Under the pieces are notes generated by a model. That model did no database searches. It had not been told where the DNA came from and saw only the letters and a program-made list of their open reading frames with translations. A stretch of 47,117 bases of DNA from an uncultured Saprospiraceae bacterium. Lineage in GTDB: Bacteria > Bacteroidota > Bacteroidia > Chitinophagales > Saprospiraceae. A program made the position numbers and the translations under genes. Shown here one piece after another: positions 25,685-34,862 of the stretch (positions are counted from its first letter, which is position 1; each line of letters opens with the position of its first letter). The stretch is taken from NCBI GenBank assembly GCA_937950315.1, contig CALFDU010000011.1, positions 1-47,117 of the forward strand. Reading direction: 5' to 3'.

Positions 25685-26149
25685 TTATTCTAGAATCACC
25701 ATTTTTTTCACGATAGGATCAAGAGTCGTTCCTTTGATTTTGGCTTTGGCGATCAGTCTATATTCAGACTTAACACCTTTGAGACTCTTTGCTACGAAGA
25801 CAATACCTTTGCTGATAAAATTGGTGTCTGCTATTTTGTCCATTTCCGACTGCACATGCACATACGGCAAGGTAAAAGGAATTTTAATTTCTTCTCCTTT
25901 CACAATGTGGTAGGTATCGGAGATGATCATTGCTCCCAATTCGTATTCATCAATCAATTTATTTTCCTTTCTACCGCGATGATATCTTTCAATAAATTTC
26001 AGTTCGATAGATTGAATCACTTGACTACTCAGTGAGCTTAGTACAATATCGCCAAAAATAGCTTCCTCAGAACGCATAATTGGATCATCGAGAAGCAAGT
26101 TGATCTTCACTCCTTCAATACCGAGAATGTTTTTTAGTTTACCTAGCAT
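25685..26149 (-). CDS. Spo0M/arrestin-like protein
   Basis: A 154-residue beta-rich cytoplasmic protein. The features KINLLLDDPIMRSEEAIFGD, IELKFIERYHRGRK and the later EIKIPFTLPY block are like the arrestin-type fold of Bacillus Spo0M (SpoOM family), where the N-terminal half is conserved. This bacterium is not expected to sporulate, so any role is unknown; it might bind membrane or signalling proteins. It is the last gene of the four-gene run with the iron-sulfur pair (38 bp behind the preceding gene), which suggests cotranscription but not a shared function. The assignment rests on pattern recognition alone. Confidence 0.55.
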   Translation of the reverse strand: MLGKLKNILGIEGVKINLLLDDPIMRSEEAIFGDIVLSSLSSQVIQSIELKFIERYHRGRKENKLIDEYELGAMIISDTYHIVKGEEIKIPFTLPYVHVQSEMDKIADTNFISKGIVFVAKSLKGVKSEYRLIAKAKIKGTTLDPIVKKMVILE

Positions 26150-26187
26150 ATTATATTTATAAACCCCAGAGGGCTGAGATTAGTTCC

Positions 26188-26673
26188 TTATGCAAACTGC
26201 TTATGCCAGCTATCTTTGATGGGAATCACCCAATCTGTGAGAAACTTAGCTTTTGTGTTGACAAGTGGATCAAATACCAATGAATCAGAAGTCAATTTTC
26301 CTTCCTTGTATGCTTGCGCAAATTCATCTTTGGACATTGTAAAGATTTCTTCATGTTCGTCCATGAAGGCAAACATCCATCTATTAAAGAAGTCAGCATT
26401 AAATCTTTCGCCAAGTTGCTTTACTAGCTTGACCGACTTATCAGTTGAACATCCACTGACGCCATGACCAGTTTCATCCGCAACAAACACCAAAAATCTT
26501 CTGTGAAATATATTTCCATAGCCTTGAACTGGAATCCCATGACTCTCCCATTTATCTACGAAGTCATACATTACTTCTCTGATATCCTCCATTTCATCGT
26601 AGGTAAACTCTCGATCGCCTTGATAAACCCAAAGCTTGGATGTGTTTGGTAAAGCAATTAAATCTCGTAACAT
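26188..26673 (-). CDS. Conserved Bacteroidota hypothetical protein (often mislabelled ABC transporter ATPase)
   Basis: I prefer the ATG at 26673 (MLRDLIALPNTSKLWVYQG), 4 bp after the preceding gene, over the one at 26700 that would lie inside that gene; this gives 161 residues. It is soluble, without Walker motifs, so the ATPase label that homologues tend to carry is not supported. The region VYGFVDKW-like helix (MYDFVDKWESHGIPVQ), then RRFLVFVADETGHGVSGCSTDKSV, is a small alpha/beta fold with a conserved-looking Cys-Ser-x-Asp. The gene follows the CCG-domain protein directly in a probable operon, so it may work with the HdrBC-like electron-transfer pair. Function unknown. Confidence 0.6.
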   Translation of the reverse strand: MLRDLIALPNTSKLWVYQGDREFTYDEMEDIREVMYDFVDKWESHGIPVQGYGNIFHRRFLVFVADETGHGVSGCSTDKSVKLVKQLGERFNADFFNRWMFAFMDEHEEIFTMSKDEFAQAYKEGKLTSDSLVFDPLVNTKAKFLTDWVIPIKDSWHKQFA

Positions 26674-26677
26674 TTTT

Positions 26678-27469
26678 TTACCAATTATTGGATTGAACAA
26701 TTAATTCAGAGATATCATAGACCATGACATCATCCTGTTTTTCTTCTGCTTTGATTCCATCACCTAACATGGTTAGACAAAATGGACAATTGGCTGCCAC
26801 TACCTTCGCTCCAGTTTCCAAAATCTCATCTACTCTTTCCGCATTGATTCTTTTGTCTCCAGGCTCATCTTCTTTATACATCTGAGCACCACCAGCACCA
26901 CAACAAAGCCCTTTGGTACGACAACGCTTCAACTCCACAAGCTCTGCATCCAATGCCTCTAGCACCTTCCTAGGAGCTTCATATACGTTGTTAACTCGTC
27001 CTAGATAACAAGAATCGTGGTAGGTTAATTTCTTTCCTTTAAACTCTCCACCTTCTACCTTTAATTTTCCAGCATCAATTAACTCTTGAAGATATTGGCT
27101 ATGATGTATTACATCATAGTTTCCACCCAGCGCTGGATATTCATTTTTCAATGTATTGAAACAGTGCGGACAGATCGTCAATATCTTTTTTATGGAGTAT
27201 CCATTGAGTACCTCAATATTCTGAAGTGCTTGCATTTGGAAAAGGAATTCATTTCCTGCTCGTCTTGCTGGATCTCCGGTACAGGATTCTTCATCTCCTA
27301 AAATTGCAAACTCGATATTCAGTTCTGTCAATATTTTAGAAATAGCTATTGCCACTTTCTGAGCCCTTGCATCATAACTTCCAGCGCACCCTACCCAAAA
27401 GAGAATTTCGGGTGCTGTACCTGCCGCCAAATGGTCAGACATCTTTTTTATCGTTATCGTTTCTTCCAT
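26678..27469 (-). CDS. CCG-domain iron-sulfur protein (HdrB/LutA/GlpC-like)
   Basis: A 263-residue cytoplasmic protein with two cysteine-rich CCG-type domains. The first half has VGCAGSYDAR and CPHCFNTLKNEYP, the second DSCYLGRVN, CRTKGLCCGAGG and ANCPFCLTM. Such domains bind noncubane or cubane iron-sulfur clusters and transfer electrons in heterodisulfide reductase, glycolate oxidase and lactate oxidase complexes (established for the family). Its start codon overlaps the stop of the membrane-anchored 4Fe-4S protein by one base (TAATG), so the two are translationally coupled and form an HdrB/HdrC-like pair. No dehydrogenase partner gene is adjacent, so the electron donor is unknown. Confidence 0.83.
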   Translation of the reverse strand: MEETITIKKMSDHLAAGTAPEILFWVGCAGSYDARAQKVAIAISKILTELNIEFAILGDEESCTGDPARRAGNEFLFQMQALQNIEVLNGYSIKKILTICPHCFNTLKNEYPALGGNYDVIHHSQYLQELIDAGKLKVEGGEFKGKKLTYHDSCYLGRVNNVYEAPRKVLEALDAELVELKRCRTKGLCCGAGGAQMYKEDEPGDKRINAERVDEILETGAKVVAANCPFCLTMLGDGIKAEEKQDDVMVYDISELIVQSNNW

Positions 27470-28815
27470 TAGCTTTCCTTTTTATTTAATTGTTCTGTCC
27501 ATTTATCCCTTGCATCCGGCATTTGCCATACGGCACCTACCTGCTCAATACTATTAAACATCGGCAACCAATCCTTTGGACCTGCTGATTCAGATAGGAT
27601 ATCATATCTTCTCATTTCCAAAATTGGAGCAAGAGGATCTATCATGACAGGACAGGCTTCTACACATGCATTGCATGCAGTACAAGCGTATAATTCTTCC
27701 TTTGATATGTAGTCAAACAATGATTTTCCATCATCGTATTTTCCATCTACCATTTCTACTTTTCCCGTATCAATATTGTCAGATACTTCTTCAACTCTAT
27801 CTCTGATATCCATCAATATTTTACGAGGTGACAATTGCTTGCCCGTAATATTCGCCGGACATTCATTGGTACATCTTCCGCATTCCGTACAAGTATAGGC
27901 ATTCATGATTGTTCTCCAATCCAATTCAAAAATATCCTTAGCGCCAAATGCTGGCAACTCTTCTGTCATATCGGTCGATACTTCTTCTTCCGGAATCAAT
28001 CCCATCATTGACTTTACCTCGTTCATGATTTCCGGCATATTGGTCATCTCGCCTCTAGATTTGATCCTAGCAAAAAAGACATTTGGGAAAGCGAGAATCA
28101 CATGTAGATGTTTGGAGTAAGTCAAGTAAATTAAAAATGCAAATACCACAGTGATGTGCAACCACCACCCAAATCTCTCTACTGCGATTAATCCAGATTC
28201 ACTCATCCCACCAAACAGTGCTGGACCTAACCAACCTGTGATGGCAAAATCGCCAGTCTGATAATAATGGTTGGCATTCATGTCCTGCAATACCATATCA
28301 GCACCATTCATACAACAGATCCCAGTAAGCAATAATAGTTCACCAATAAGAATTAAGTTGGCATCTTTCGTTGGCCAACCTTTCATCTCTGGCTTCTTAA
28401 ATCGAGGAATCTTTAATAAGTTTCTTCTCCACAAGAATATGATGGTTGCAAAAAGTGCAAGTGCAGAAAGTACTTCAATGAAGCTGATAATGAAATTGTA
28501 CAAACCACCTAGACTAGGTGCAAAGAATCTATGGGTACCAAAGATTCCATCGATGATAATTTCAATCAATTCGATTTGTGTTATGACAAAGGCTGCGTAG
28601 ATAAAGAAATGTAAAATCGCTGGAATCCAGTTTTTGAACATTTTCTTTTGGCCAAAGGCTACCAATAATACGTTTTTCCAACGTTGTCCACTATTGGCTT
28701 CTAAGTTTGTTTCTTTACCTAATAAGATGTTTCTCCTCAAACGACTATAGCGCTTGAAAGCTAAAAATGAAACAGCTCCTAAAAGAATAAGAAATGCGAT
28801 TTGTTGAATCGACAT
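27469..28815 (-). CDS. Membrane-anchored 4Fe-4S protein (HdrC/DsrK-like with NarI-like membrane part)
   Basis: A 448-residue protein with about five hydrophobic segments in its first ~240 residues (for example IAFLILLGAVSFLAF, ILHFFIYAAFVITQIE, LIFLTYSK-like end at ~230), followed by a soluble ferredoxin domain. The two clusters are CTECGRCTNECP and CTACNACVEACP, each C-x2-C-x2-C-x3-C. Membrane cytochrome-b-like segments fused to a dicluster ferredoxin occur in HdrED- and DsrMK-type quinone-interacting modules; heme-binding His residues in the membrane part (ILHFF, WWLH) would be consistent, though not proved. It heads a four-gene run that includes the CCG protein, the 161-residue protein and the Spo0M-like protein. 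It probably passes electrons between a quinone pool and the cytosolic CCG protein. Confidence 0.82.
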   Translation of the reverse strand: MSIQQIAFLILLGAVSFLAFKRYSRLRRNILLGKETNLEANSGQRWKNVLLVAFGQKKMFKNWIPAILHFFIYAAFVITQIELIEIIIDGIFGTHRFFAPSLGGLYNFIISFIEVLSALALFATIIFLWRRNLLKIPRFKKPEMKGWPTKDANLILIGELLLLTGICCMNGADMVLQDMNANHYYQTGDFAITGWLGPALFGGMSESGLIAVERFGWWLHITVVFAFLIYLTYSKHLHVILAFPNVFFARIKSRGEMTNMPEIMNEVKSMMGLIPEEEVSTDMTEELPAFGAKDIFELDWRTIMNAYTCTECGRCTNECPANITGKQLSPRKILMDIRDRVEEVSDNIDTGKVEMVDGKYDDGKSLFDYISKEELYACTACNACVEACPVMIDPLAPILEMRRYDILSESAGPKDWLPMFNSIEQVGAVWQMPDARDKWTEQLNKKES

Positions 28816-28906
28816 AAGGAATAAATAGTTTAGAGGGGTAAATTACAAAGATTGTTAATAAATTTACGAATAAACCATTTGACCTTGAGTCAATTAAATT
28901 TTAATC

Positions 28907-29401
28907 ATGAGTAAGGTAGAGGTACTAAAAGACAAGGAAATAGGCAATATCATTAAGAGATTGGCCTATGAAATCCTAGAGAACAACTACAAGGCTAAAA
29001 AAATATATCTCGCAGGAATCAACAATAATGGGCTCCATTTTGCCGAATTGATTAAAAACCAATTGGAAAAAATAGCAACTCCACAGATTAACTTGATCAG
29101 TATAAAGTTAAATCCAGCCAATCCAATGGATGAGATTTCTCTTTCAGTTGAAGCAAAAGAACTTAAAAACCAGCACGTAATTGTTGTTGATGACGTAGCG
29201 AATACTGGAAGAACGATATTTTACTCGTTTAAACCGCTCATGGAAGTATTACCTAAATCAGTACAAGTAGCTGTATTGGTAGATAGAATGCACAAGTCAT
29301 TCCCAATAAAGGTTGACTTTTTAGGTCTTTCATTGGCTACAACATTTAAAGAAAATATTACAGTCAGTCTTAAGAAAAAGAAATCTGTAATCTTAGAGTA
29401 A
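28907..29401 (+). CDS. Phosphoribosyltransferase, PyrR-like
   Basis: A 164-residue type I phosphoribosyltransferase. The PRPP-binding loop is VIVVDDVANTGRTIFY (residues 91-106), preceded by the KKIYLAGINNNGLHFAEL hood region and followed by VAVLVDRMHKSFPI, a pattern typical of PyrR (pyrimidine operon attenuator/uracil phosphoribosyltransferase). Whether it regulates RNA or only salvages bases cannot be read here; no pyrimidine operon or leader is near. It diverges from the iron-sulfur operon 91 bp away and its stop lies 3 bp from that of the convergent ferredoxin gene. Confidence 0.8.
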   Translation: MSKVEVLKDKEIGNIIKRLAYEILENNYKAKKIYLAGINNNGLHFAELIKNQLEKIATPQINLISIKLNPANPMDEISLSVEAKELKNQHVIVVDDVANTGRTIFYSFKPLMEVLPKSVQVAVLVDRMHKSFPIKVDFLGLSLATTFKENITVSLKKKKSVILE

Positions 29402-29404
29402 GTC

Positions 29405-29755
29405 CTATATTTTATGAAGTACAGCCTGTCTTTGAAGTAAGTCAGCCTCCTCTTCCACTCTATCAGGATCTTGAACGCAACAATCTACTGGACAAACAGC
29501 TGCGCATTGAGGTTCATCATGAAATCCCTTGCACTCTGTACATTTGTCTGGAACGATATAATATACATCATCATCCACTGGTGACTGCTTGTCGTTAGGA
29601 CCGACGACCAATCCATCTTCCAACTTGTAATCGTGATCAATCTTGGTCCCTTCTGATATCATCCATTCAAATCCACCTTCATAGATTGCGTTATTTGGAC
29701 ATTCAGGCTCACAAGCACCGCAATTGATGCATTCGTCAGTTATAATTATTGCCAT
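29405..29755 (-). CDS. Alvin-type 2[4Fe-4S] ferredoxin
   Basis: A 116-residue ferredoxin. The first cluster motif is [12 protein letters not shown] (C-x2-C-x2-C-x3-C). The second has the longer spacing [18 protein letters not shown] (C-x2-C-x8-C-x3-C) followed by VDCC, as in the Allochromatium-type ferredoxins such as YfhL, which have very low potentials (known for the family). The insertion between the clusters (about 35 residues with [17 protein letters not shown]) is longer than usual. It begins inside the last 20 bp of pssA, so translation is probably coupled. In other Bacteroidota this ferredoxin is often near LuxC-type reductases; here the reductase is 14 kb away. Confidence 0.88.
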   Translation of the reverse strand: MAIIITDECINCGACEPECPNNAIYEGGFEWMISEGTKIDHDYKLEDGLVVGPNDKQSPVDDDVYYIVPDKCTECKGFHDEPQCAAVCPVDCCVQDPDRVEEEADLLQRQAVLHKI

Positions 29756-30428
29756 TGTTTCTCTTAATCAAATTTAATAGCATTGAAATGAAGATGTAGA
29801 ATGTACTCGTTGCCAAAATGGCCATCTCTCTATTCCAAAACATCATCACAATAAGAACTAGAACACACAAAACTGGTCCAGGGTTCTCTTTAATACTTAA
29901 AACTCCTTCTTTCAATGAAAACATGTGCACGTGACTAACCATAAAAAAGGCAAGTATCATCGGAATGGCTAAATAGATCATTTCATTGGCTAGTAAACCA
30001 AGAACAACATCTTGATCAAAATAAAATGCAATGAAAATACCAACCAATATGGCTGTGGCAGCCGGTGTAGGTAATCCTTCAAAACCACTCTTACTTTCCG
30101 TAACATTAAACTTGGCCAATCGATAGGCACTTGCTGAAATCAAAAGAAATGCAGCAATTAGGCCTAAATGATTCTGTTCTGCCAAATTATAATAAAGAAA
30201 AGCAGGTACCAATCCAAAAGTGACCATATCGGCCAAAGAATCTAACTGCTTGCCTATTTCACTTGGGCTATGTAGCAACCTAGCGACCATTCCATCTAAA
30301 ACGTCAAAAATCATCCCCAACATGATAAACCCTACACTCATCAATAAATCTCCTTGGATAAGTGCCATAAATCCGCAGAACAGATTACAAATGGTCAAAA
30401 AATTAGGTATGCTTCGTTTTAGGTACAC
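29736..30428 (-). CDS. pssA: CDP-diacylglycerol-serine O-phosphatidyltransferase
   Basis: Makes phosphatidylserine, the precursor of phosphatidylethanolamine, in the inner membrane. The 230-residue protein has the CDP-alcohol phosphotransferase signature D-x2-D-G-x2-A-R-x8-G-x3-D-x3-D at residues 42-67 ([12 protein letters not shown], then [10 protein letters not shown]), and several membrane segments ([52 protein letters not shown]). Type II PssA enzymes of Bacteroidota have this size; phosphatidylglycerol-phosphate synthase is the alternative but the sequence context [19 protein letters not shown] fits PssA. It overlaps the ferredoxin gene by 20 bp. A candidate -7 element (TAGTTTTG) lies about 40 bp upstream. 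Confidence 0.88.
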   Translation of the reverse strand: MYLKRSIPNFLTICNLFCGFMALIQGDLLMSVGFIMLGMIFDVLDGMVARLLHSPSEIGKQLDSLADMVTFGLVPAFLYYNLAEQNHLGLIAAFLLISASAYRLAKFNVTESKSGFEGLPTPAATAILVGIFIAFYFDQDVVLGLLANEMIYLAIPMILAFFMVSHVHMFSLKEGVLSIKENPGPVLCVLVLIVMMFWNREMAILATSTFYIFISMLLNLIKRNNGNNYN

Positions 30429-30466
30429 AGTCTACTTTGATAAGAATTTATTAAAGTACGAAGTTA

Positions 30467-30474
30467 CAAAACTA
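30467..30474 (-). promoter_or_regulatory. Possible -7 element (TAGTTTTG) for pssA
   Basis: On the minus strand the bases read TAGTTTTG, matching TAnnTTTG fully, about 40 bp upstream of the pssA start. The same octamer precedes udk. No -33 box is obvious, so this is a weak call. The rest of the divergent gap to the M48 gene (30429-30580) is A/T-rich and shows a TACTTTAG near 30552, one base off consensus, on the plus strand. Confidence 0.4.
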
Positions 30475-30580
30475 AAAAGCAATTTTATTCGTCACTTTAA
30501 TTAGATATTTGAGTCTAATATGAGAACTTCGATAAATATTAGCGCAAATCGCTACTTTAGAACTACTAAATAGATGTTTT

Positions 30581-32062
30581 ATGTTAAATAAGAACCTTAT
30601 AATCTGCATTTTCCTTCTAATTCCATTCGTATTCACTGATTGTGCAAAAAACCCTGTAACTGGTAAAAAACAGGTAACACTAATGTCACAGGCTCAAGAG
30701 CAGGCATTGGGAGACCAATCTGATCCAAGCATTGTTGCTTCCTATGGGCTTTATGATGATCAGGACATGCAGAACTTCATCAATAAAAAAGGACAACAAA
30801 TGGGTCTTGTATCTCATAGACCTGACTTGAAATATACTTTTAGAATATTGGATTCACCAGTTGTAAATGCTTTTGCGCTACCAGGAGGGTACGTTTATTT
30901 CACGCGTGGCATTATGGGGCACTTCAATAATGAAGCTGAGTTTGCTGGTGTTCTTGGACATGAGATTGGTCATATTACTGCCAGACATTCTGCTCAACAA
31001 TACACCAAGCAAATGTTTGGTCAGATTGGTTTGATCGCAGGCATTGTCGTAAGTCCAAGGTTTGCTCAATTTGCAGACCAGGCAAGTCAAGGTTTATCAT
31101 TGATGTTTTTAAAATTTGGAAGAGACGATGAAAGTGAATCTGATCAATTGGGTGTTGAGTACTCTACCAAAATTGGATATGATGCACACGAAATGGCTGA
31201 TTTTTTCCAGACGCTAGGAAGATTACAAGCACAAGCAGGAGCAAGTATTCCAGATTTTCTTTCATCCCACCCAAATCCAGTAGATCGATTTGGTAAGGTA
31301 CATGAGCATGCTGACGAATGGCAGGTTCAATACCCTCAAGCAAAAAAAGTAAATTCAGAAACTTACCTAAGAATGATTGATGGATTGGTTTATGGAGAAG
31401 ATCCAAAACAAGGATTTGTTGAAAACAATGTTTTTTATCATCCTGAATTAAAATTCCAATATCCAATTCCTACTGGATGGAGTCTACAAAACTCACCAAG
31501 CGTTGTTCAGATGGCTCCTGCGAATGGAAAAGCGATGATGCAATTTTCATTGGCCCAAGAAAGAACAAGAGGGCTTGCGGCGACCAAGTTAATCGAGGAA
31601 GCTCAGCTTACCGTTATCGAAAGACAAGACAATGCAAAAGTAAATGGACATCCAGCACTAGTAATGATATCCGAACAAGCACCCGCGCAAGCCAATCAGG
31701 GACAAGCGGTGGAGCCAATAAGAATTATGTCTTTCTTCATTGAGATGGATAACTACATTTATGTATTCCATGGAATGGCTTCAAAGCCCGACTTCAATTC
31801 TTATACTGGTCAGTTTAAGCAAACTATGACCAAGTTTGATAGATTGACTGACCCGAGCAAAATAAACAAAAAGCCTAAAACGATTAAGGTAGTAAAGGTT
31901 CAACAAGGAGGACCACTTAAAACGGTACTTACTAGTTTTGACACAAAGCAAGCTGACATTGAAAGTGCCGCTATTCTAAATGGAATGGAACTGAATCAAG
32001 AGGTGGCTGCTGGAACATTGATTAAAATTATTGCCGACCCTAATCCAAGTACAAACAACTAG
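30581..32062 (+). CDS. M48-family metalloprotease lipoprotein
   Basis: A 493-residue zinc peptidase. The N-terminal MLNKNLIICIFLLIPFVFTDC looks like a lipoprotein signal with Cys21 in a non-canonical lipobox (FTDC); the next residues AKNPVTGKKQ are typical of outer-membrane quality-control M48 proteases (BepA/YfgC relatives). The catalytic HEIGH is at 127-131, and RDDESESDQLG (181-191) supplies the downstream Glu zinc ligand. The catalytic domain ends near residue 265; a beta-rich domain and a short C-terminal region (KTVLTSFDTKQADIESAAIL) that may be a LysM-like or TPR-like tail follow. Role by family: degrading misfolded outer-membrane proteins. It diverges from pssA and shares CTAG with the convergent coaE. 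Confidence 0.88.
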   Translation: MLNKNLIICIFLLIPFVFTDCAKNPVTGKKQVTLMSQAQEQALGDQSDPSIVASYGLYDDQDMQNFINKKGQQMGLVSHRPDLKYTFRILDSPVVNAFALPGGYVYFTRGIMGHFNNEAEFAGVLGHEIGHITARHSAQQYTKQMFGQIGLIAGIVVSPRFAQFADQASQGLSLMFLKFGRDDESESDQLGVEYSTKIGYDAHEMADFFQTLGRLQAQAGASIPDFLSSHPNPVDRFGKVHEHADEWQVQYPQAKKVNSETYLRMIDGLVYGEDPKQGFVENNVFYHPELKFQYPIPTGWSLQNSPSVVQMAPANGKAMMQFSLAQERTRGLAATKLIEEAQLTVIERQDNAKVNGHPALVMISEQAPAQANQGQAVEPIRIMSFFIEMDNYIYVFHGMASKPDFNSYTGQFKQTMTKFDRLTDPSKINKKPKTIKVVKVQQGGPLKTVLTSFDTKQADIESAAILNGMELNQEVAAGTLIKIIADPNPSTNN

Positions 32063-32664
32063 TATTCAGTTGAATTGTTGATCCTATCAAGTAAGATCTG
32101 ATTGACATTTAATATTTGTGGAATAAGGAAATGTTGTTCATCATTGATAATTTCAAAATGACAATGTTTCCTTTTTTCGTTATCCGAGGTTTGATTCTTT
32201 ATTCTTCCCACCACAGCATCCCTGCCCAATCCGTTTCTTTTCATCACTCGCTCGATCCTTAATTCTTCCGGAGCAGTTACACAAATCAACGCATCAAAAT
32301 TATCTTGGGTACTCCCTTCTATGATCAATGCTGCCTCATACAAGGCAAAAGGACTCTGTTGATCTTCAAACCATTGTGCAGAATCTGCATGCACTGCAGG
32401 ATGCACCAAATCGTTCAATCCTTTTAATAAGCGTTTGTCCTTGAATACCTGCTGCCCTACCCAAGAGCGATTGTAATTGCCTTCTTTATCATAGGCCTCA
32501 GAACCAAGTAATTTTATTATCGAAGACCTTAGCGATGCGTCTTCGCTTATCAATATCTTTGCTCGTGCGTCTGCATAATATACGGGATAATCTATGATTT
32601 CAAATATCTTACAAATCAATGATTTCCCTGCTCCGATTCCGCCTGTTACACCTACTTTGAACAT
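32059..32664 (-). CDS. coaE: Dephospho-CoA kinase
   Basis: Phosphorylates dephospho-CoA in the last step of coenzyme A synthesis. The 201-residue protein starts MFKVGVTGGIGAGKS, with the P-loop at residues 8-15, and has ARAKILISED, LVHPAVHADSAQWFE and the RMKRNGLGRDA lid region typical of CoaE. It lies 134 bp downstream of hscA on the same strand; whether they are cotranscribed is unclear. The gap holds an A/T-rich repeat GAAAAAC/GTTTTTC with a 2-base centre that is only a weak terminator candidate. Its stop codon shares CTAG with the M48 protease gene. Confidence 0.92.
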   Translation of the reverse strand: MFKVGVTGGIGAGKSLICKIFEIIDYPVYYADARAKILISEDASLRSSIIKLLGSEAYDKEGNYNRSWVGQQVFKDKRLLKGLNDLVHPAVHADSAQWFEDQQSPFALYEAALIIEGSTQDNFDALICVTAPEELRIERVMKRNGLGRDAVVGRIKNQTSDNEKRKHCHFEIINDEQHFLIPQILNVNQILLDRINNSTEY

Positions 32665-32798
32665 GCTCAGAATTTTTGTATTAATATTTTAATATGCGCT
32701 TTAAGCAAATGAAAAAATCACTATTTCCTAATTCTTGACACTTATAAATTAATTGAAGAAAAACGAGTTTTTCGCTCTACCAGTTTGGAATTCAATCA

Positions 32799-34646
32799 TT
32801 AACTTATTTCATTCTTTACAATTCTCGTCAAAGCCTCATTGGCAAGTGGCTCTGTAAATGTATTTATCTCTTTAATTTTACCATGGATCAAATTCTTATC
32901 CTCTCCTTTTATCAAACCATTTAAATCATCTATGAAATTTGTGATCATCAAGTTTTGATCTTCATTGAGGTAATCTTTATTGTCCCTATGGAACTTTTCA
33001 AGAGATTTCAACATAGAATTTCCTTCATTCCTTGCTTCAAGCAAGCCTCTAGCTTCCATATCAGACTTAGCATTCTTAATGGAATCCATCAACATGATCG
33101 CCATCTCCTCTTCAGAAATGCCATATTGAGATTTAATCTTCAAAGAAGTCTTTGTATCTGATCTAAGTTCTTTGGCCTTTACCAACAAAACACCATCAGC
33201 ATCGATGATAAAAGAAATATCCACTTTAGGCAATCCAGCAGGCATCGGAGGAATTCCAGACAATATAAATTCTCCCAATTTCCTATTATGTTGAACCAAG
33301 TCTCTTTCACCTTGATAGACCGTGATTTTCAAATTTGCTTGCCCGTCTATTGAAGTTGTGTATTGCCTAGTCTGTTTGGAAGGCACTTTAGAATTTCTTG
33401 GAATGATGGTATCCATAAGACCTCCCACCGTTTCGATTCCCAAAGACAAAGGAGTAATATCAAGGAGTAAAATTCCTTTTTGATTTCCAGCCAAAATATC
33501 TGCCTGAATGGCTGCACCGAGAGCTACCACTTGATCAGGATCAATTTTATCGTTTACTTCTTTGCCAAAGAAAGCAGATACTGATTGCTTCACCAATGGA
33601 ACTCTAGTGGAGCCACCTACCATGATGATCTCATCAATTTGATCCTTTGACACATCTGCATCCTTTAAAGCTGATTCACATGATTCAATGGTTTTGTCTA
33701 CTAGTTCTTTTATGAGTTTTTCAAACTGGTCTTTTGTGATCGAAAGAGAAATTCCATCTACTTCTGTATTATAAACGTTTTCATTTGATAGACTAACCTT
33801 TGCTTTCTCAGCTTCAATTCTTAACTTTTGCGTAAGCGTCTTATCCTTTTTTACTTGTTCAAAAGTTAGTGACGAATTTTCTGTCCAATATTTAATAATG
33901 GCTTGATCAAAATCATCTCCGCCCAAAAAGGTATCTCCATTGGTCGACAATACTTCAAAAATACCTGATTGTAGATTTAAAATAGATACATCAAAAGTAC
34001 CACCTCCTAAATCGTACACCGCAATCATTTTATCTTCTTCATCTTCCTTGCCTAATCCATATGCGAGACTTGCCGCTGTAGGTTCATTGACAATTCTCAA
34101 AACCTCAAGACCTGCTAGTTTTCCAGCATCACGTGTGGCTTGTCTTTGTGAATCATTAAAATAGGCAGGTACGGTAATTACAGCTTTTTTTACTGGACGC
34201 TTTAAAAGATTTTCGACTTTGCTTTTTAGTGCAGATAAAATATTTGACGAAAGTTCTATTGGGGTATAAAATTTCTCACCAACTCTTACTTTCACCAATT
34301 CTTCTTCACTGGTCTCAATAATTTCGTAAGCAAGATGTTGCTTCATTTCATTGAGATCGTTGTAGGATTTTCCCATCAATCGCTTGGCAGAATAAATGGT
34401 ACGATCAGGCTTCAAGAGTAATTGTTCTTTTGCCTCATCACCTACCTTAATTTCATTCTCGAGATCAAAATAGATAATGGACGGAACCAATCCTGACTTA
34501 CCGTCCGCTTTTATTACAGCTGGAACATTATCCGTTGCGATTGCAACCAAACTATTGGTTGTTCCTAAATCAATGCCTATGATCAGCTCTTCTAATGCCG
34601 ACTCATCGATCTTCCCCTCCTTTATTAAAATTGGTATTTTTGCCAT
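32799..34646 (-). CDS. hscA: Hsp70-family iron-sulfur assembly chaperone HscA
   Basis: Specialised DnaK homologue that helps transfer iron-sulfur clusters from the IscU scaffold. The 615 residues are shorter than DnaK. The ATPase begins at residue 23 with [16 protein letters not shown] after a 22-residue extension typical of HscA; further motifs are [41 protein letters not shown] and [12 protein letters not shown]. The substrate domain ([14 protein letters not shown], then a helical lid) follows, and the EEVD-like tail of DnaK is missing. No iscU, hscB or fdx gene is adjacent, so the partner genes must be elsewhere. A DnaK paralogue is the alternative. It is separated from the upstream giant gene by a terminator at 34815-34841. 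Confidence 0.85.
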   Translation of the reverse strand: MAKIPILIKEGKIDESALEELIIGIDLGTTNSLVAIATDNVPAVIKADGKSGLVPSIIYFDLENEIKVGDEAKEQLLLKPDRTIYSAKRLMGKSYNDLNEMKQHLAYEIIETSEEELVKVRVGEKFYTPIELSSNILSALKSKVENLLKRPVKKAVITVPAYFNDSQRQATRDAGKLAGLEVLRIVNEPTAASLAYGLGKEDEEDKMIAVYDLGGGTFDVSILNLQSGIFEVLSTNGDTFLGGDDFDQAIIKYWTENSSLTFEQVKKDKTLTQKLRIEAEKAKVSLSNENVYNTEVDGISLSITKDQFEKLIKELVDKTIESCESALKDADVSKDQIDEIIMVGGSTRVPLVKQSVSAFFGKEVNDKIDPDQVVALGAAIQADILAGNQKGILLLDITPLSLGIETVGGLMDTIIPRNSKVPSKQTRQYTTSIDGQANLKITVYQGERDLVQHNRKLGEFILSGIPPMPAGLPKVDISFIIDADGVLLVKAKELRSDTKTSLKIKSQYGISEEEMAIMLMDSIKNAKSDMEARGLLEARNEGNSMLKSLEKFHRDNKDYLNEDQNLMITNFIDDLNGLIKGEDKNLIHGKIKEINTFTEPLANEALTRIVKNEIS

Positions 34647-34809
34647 GTTGTATTTCTATTACAAAGAAACAGCTATTATTAAAAATAGTTATACCAAAGC
34701 CCTCTATTCTTAACGTGAAAAAACCAAAGAATACTCTGCGCTTGTTTTATTTTCAATCTCCTCTTATTCAACTACATATATATTAAATAAATAATTAATA
34801 TGTGTACGT

Positions 34810-34841
34810 AAAAAAATCCCACGGTGTCTGGCCGCGGGATT
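34810..34841 (-). terminator. Rho-independent terminator of the first giant T9SS gene
   Basis: The arms AATCCCACGG (34815-34824) and CCGCGGGATT (34832-34841) pair with one mismatch around a 7-nt loop. In the minus direction the stem is followed by a T run (the complement of the A run at 34810-34816). It lies 22 bp beyond the stop of the gene at 34863 and before hscA. Confidence 0.85.
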
Positions 34842-34862
34842 CCATCAAATAATTACCAAAAG

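Noticed and set aside
32758-32780. GAAAAAC/GTTTTTC repeat as hscA terminator
   Set aside because: The 2-base centre and A/T-only stem make a weak hairpin, so I do not list it as a terminator.
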